Assembly (NCBI GenBank): GCA_944321465.1
Contig: CALULL010000010.1
Location: forward strand, 36,841 to 100,840
DNA: 64,000 bases
Origin: an uncultured Bacteroides sp.
GTDB taxonomy: Bacteria; Bacteroidota; Bacteroidia; Bacteroidales; Bacteroidaceae
Reading direction: 5' to 3'
Position numbers and translations under genes: made by a program. The stretch's first letter is position 1. Every line of letters begins with the position of its first letter. The notes under the pieces were generated by a model. The model had not been told where the DNA came from and made no database searches. It saw nothing but the letters and a program-made list of their open reading frames with translations. This document shows positions 62,700-64,000 of the stretch, piece after piece.

Positions 62700-62748
62700 C
62701 TTATTCTTCTGTATATTATTAGTAATTTTACCACAAAAACAGAATAAT

Positions 62749-63096
62749 ATGTACGAACGAAAAATACCTATAGACTTGGATTGCCCGTTACGATTGACCA
62801 TGAGTCTTATAGACTCTAAATGGAAATCGTGTATATTGGATGAGTTGCGTTATCGCTCGATGCGGCCCAGTGAGCTTCATAAGGCATTACCAGAAGCTAC
62901 TCCAAGAGTGTTAGACATACAATTGAAAGAATTGGTAGAAGATGGTCTGGTAAAGAAAACCATATTCCCCGAGCTTCCACCTCGCTCGGAATATTCAATA
63001 ACGTCTCTTGGACTTACTCTTATCCCAATTATTGATGCTATGCTCGAATGGGGAAAAAAGAATAAGGATTTATTTGAGAGAAAATATGGTAAGTAA
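62749..63096 (+). CDS. HxlR family transcriptional regulator
   Basis: 115 residues. The winged helix reads LIDSKWKSCILDELRYRSMR, PSELHKALPEATPRVLDIQL, KELVEDGLVKKTIFPELPPR, then SEYSITSLGLTLIPII, a complete HxlR domain without sensor domain. Members usually repress or activate adjacent oxidoreductase genes in response to redox-active compounds. It faces the NTF2-flavodoxin operon. The last codons overlap a truncated kinase gene. Confidence 0.92.
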   Translation: MYERKIPIDLDCPLRLTMSLIDSKWKSCILDELRYRSMRPSELHKALPEATPRVLDIQLKELVEDGLVKKTIFPELPPRSEYSITSLGLTLIPIIDAMLEWGKKNKDLFERKYGK

Positions 63097-63460
63097 GTTC
63101 TATCTCTTTGCCCCCGTTGTAAAGGAAATCATAAAGACATACGTTGAAAACGGACAGAGCCTTATTATGGAAGGCTGCTATATACCGTTCGGCAGAGAAA
63201 AGGATTTTGCGGATGATTATCAGTGTGATATAAAATACATTTGTTTGATATTCAGTGAAGAATATATAAGGCAGCATTTTGCAGACATTGTAAAAAATGA
63301 AAGCGTAATAGAGACAAGACTATCTACGGATATTACTGCTGATGATATGATTAAGTCCAATGGATATAATCTGGAACAATGTAAATTGAGAAACTACAAC
63401 TATATTTTTATTGACCATGTATATCAAATAAATCATGATATTATAGAAACACTCCAGTAA
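63086..63460 (+). pseudogene. C-terminal fragment of a nucleotide-kinase-like protein
   Basis: 124 residues from an ATG that overlaps the HxlR gene by 11 nt. FAPVVKEIIKTYVENGQSLIMEGCYIP (first 20 residues in mind), then FSEEYIRQHFADIV and CKLRNYNYIFIDHVYQIN resemble the middle and end of small adenylate-kinase-like P-loop proteins. No Walker A is present, so the ATP-binding N-terminus is missing. The HxlR 3' end seems to have been joined to it by a deletion or insertion. It may still be translated through coupling. Confidence 0.6.
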
Positions 63461-63480
63461 CCTACTTACCAGAGTGTTTT
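63447..63480. terminator. Hairpin between kinase fragment and edge gene
   Basis: AAACACTC (63447-63454) pairs with GAGTGTTT (63472-63479), followed by a T-rich run on the plus strand. Confidence 0.6.
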
Positions 63481-63490
63481 TATTTTACTA

Positions 63491-63808
63491 TTACAGCTTG
63501 AGCCCTTTGCTTTTTTTCTCTTCCTGTTGCGGCAGTATTGTTCCGTATCTAAGCCTGTACCATTGTTCCCTGAACCATTCGGTAATCGGCTTCCTGTTTA
63601 TAGTCAGGTTCAGCCTGCTTTCATCGTCAGGGTCATTTTCCACCCTTAAAATATCATCCTTTATATCAAAGTTCCGTCTGTGCTGTTCTGAATAGATTTT
63701 ACCGCTGCATTTCAAGGCTTCTTTCTTGACCAAAAGACTTTCTGTCATTTCTTTAGAGAATCCCAGCATGGCACAGAACTTTTCCATGCGCAGCATTTCC
63801 CTGAACAT
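63491..63808 (-). CDS. Possible mobilisation-region protein, N-terminus uncertain
   Basis: 105 residues if the ATG at 63808 is used, but the frame stays open to the right edge (64000), so the true protein may be longer. The visible part is charged: SEQHRRNFDIKDDILRVEND, then LTINRKPITEWFREQWYRLR, ending in a basic KKSKGLKL. It resembles, from memory only, C-termini of proteins encoded near relaxases in Bacteroides mobile elements. The upstream portion of the frame covers a 23-bp DNA repeat, so it may not be coding there. Confidence 0.5.
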   Translation of the reverse strand: MFREMLRMEKFCAMLGFSKEMTESLLVKKEALKCSGKIYSEQHRRNFDIKDDILRVENDPDDESRLNLTINRKPITEWFREQWYRLRYGTILPQQEEKKSKGLKL

Positions 63809-63869
63809 CGGAAACCATCTGAAAGCCTTGTCTATGATTCTGGCGAGCCGTGTGGAAAAGCCACGCGAC

Positions 63870-63950
63870 TTTGACCCTTTTGGCCAAGCAGGATTGTCCC
63901 CTTTGGTACAATATGATTGACCTTTCTGGCCAAAATAGTATTGACCACTT
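63870..63950. repeat. Iteron-like 23-24 bp direct repeats
   Basis: On the plus strand TTGACC or TTGTCC recurs at 63871, 63894, 63917 and 63941 (spacing 23, 23, 24), each followed by CTTT or ACTT; three of the four units then carry TGGCCAA or GGTAC. The spacing is not a multiple of three throughout, so a protein repeat does not explain it. Plasmid or integrative-element iterons look like this. Confidence 0.55.
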
Positions 63951-64000
63951 AGCCCACCTATTGTTATAGATTTTTTGTGTAGATTTGAGTGCCCGAGTCC

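Overview
The window looks like chromosome of a GC-rich gut-type Bacteroidales, perhaps Prevotella- or Paraprevotella-like. Supporting signs are -7 boxes of the form TAnnTTTG, a 6-gene parvulin/OstA/MutL neighbourhood, DUF3244, DUF3316 and DUF3836 proteins, BACON-like and PCMD-like surface proteins, a type IX-like C-terminal sorting domain and tamA/tamB. Genus cannot be fixed from the sequence alone. Most of 1-49 kb is about 60% GC by eye; 50.2-54.5 kb and 59.7-64 kb are clearly AT-richer.

Layout. 1-3.1 kb: an overlapping three-gene unit (AAA ATPase cut by the left edge, DUF4435/TOPRIM-like protein, YbdG-type mechanosensitive channel); the first two resemble the PARIS defence pair. 3.2-17.6 kb: housekeeping genes (trpS, topA, a GT2 glycosyltransferase, radC, a YhcC-like radical SAM protein, a flavodiiron protein, nagB, yciO, a PIF1-like helicase, a HAD phosphatase, menA, a CPBP protease). 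17.9-25.7 kb: an envelope-biogenesis operon (two PpiC-like proteins, surA, an OstA-like protein, a small membrane protein) followed by mutL. 26.1-36.3 kb: SPFH protein with a ribbon-helix-helix partner, nucleoside kinase, Na/Pi transporter, rubredoxin, a five-gene minus-strand operon ending in an XRE regulator, a DUF3316 protein and an S41 protease lipoprotein. 36.6-48.3 kb: tRNA-Leu(UAG), an AraC regulator, a secreted protein of three 295-residue near-identical repeats, then tamB-tamA. 48.4-49.6 kb: a non-coding MITE-like double element. 49.6-55.7 kb: a C10 (streptopain-like) protease locus with a membrane-bound TPR-HTH regulator, one apparently active protease, one apparently dead paralogue and a BACON-like lipoprotein. 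55.9-59.4 kb: redoxin-like lipoprotein, greA, HIT protein, manC. 59.6-64 kb: tRNA-Leu(CAA) followed by an AT-rich island (DUF4405, Crp/Fnr, two flavodoxin-like proteins, NTF2-like, HxlR, a beheaded kinase, and a possible mobilisation protein running off the right edge).

The most unusual signal is a family of seven intergenic arrays between 4.4 and 41.1 kb. Each has four units at an exact 22-bp period. Each unit carries a palindrome close to GGGCANASSTNTGCCC with a variable spacer, and in six of seven cases a recognisable -7 box lies about 70-200 bp downstream. I do not recognise this family. It looks like a tetrameric, helically phased binding-site array for an unknown dimeric protein, or a dispersed repeat with RNA hairpins. 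A second unexplained family is a nested palindrome in the tamB leader with a solo end copy upstream of greA. The greA leader itself carries a promoter followed by an intrinsic terminator before the start codon.
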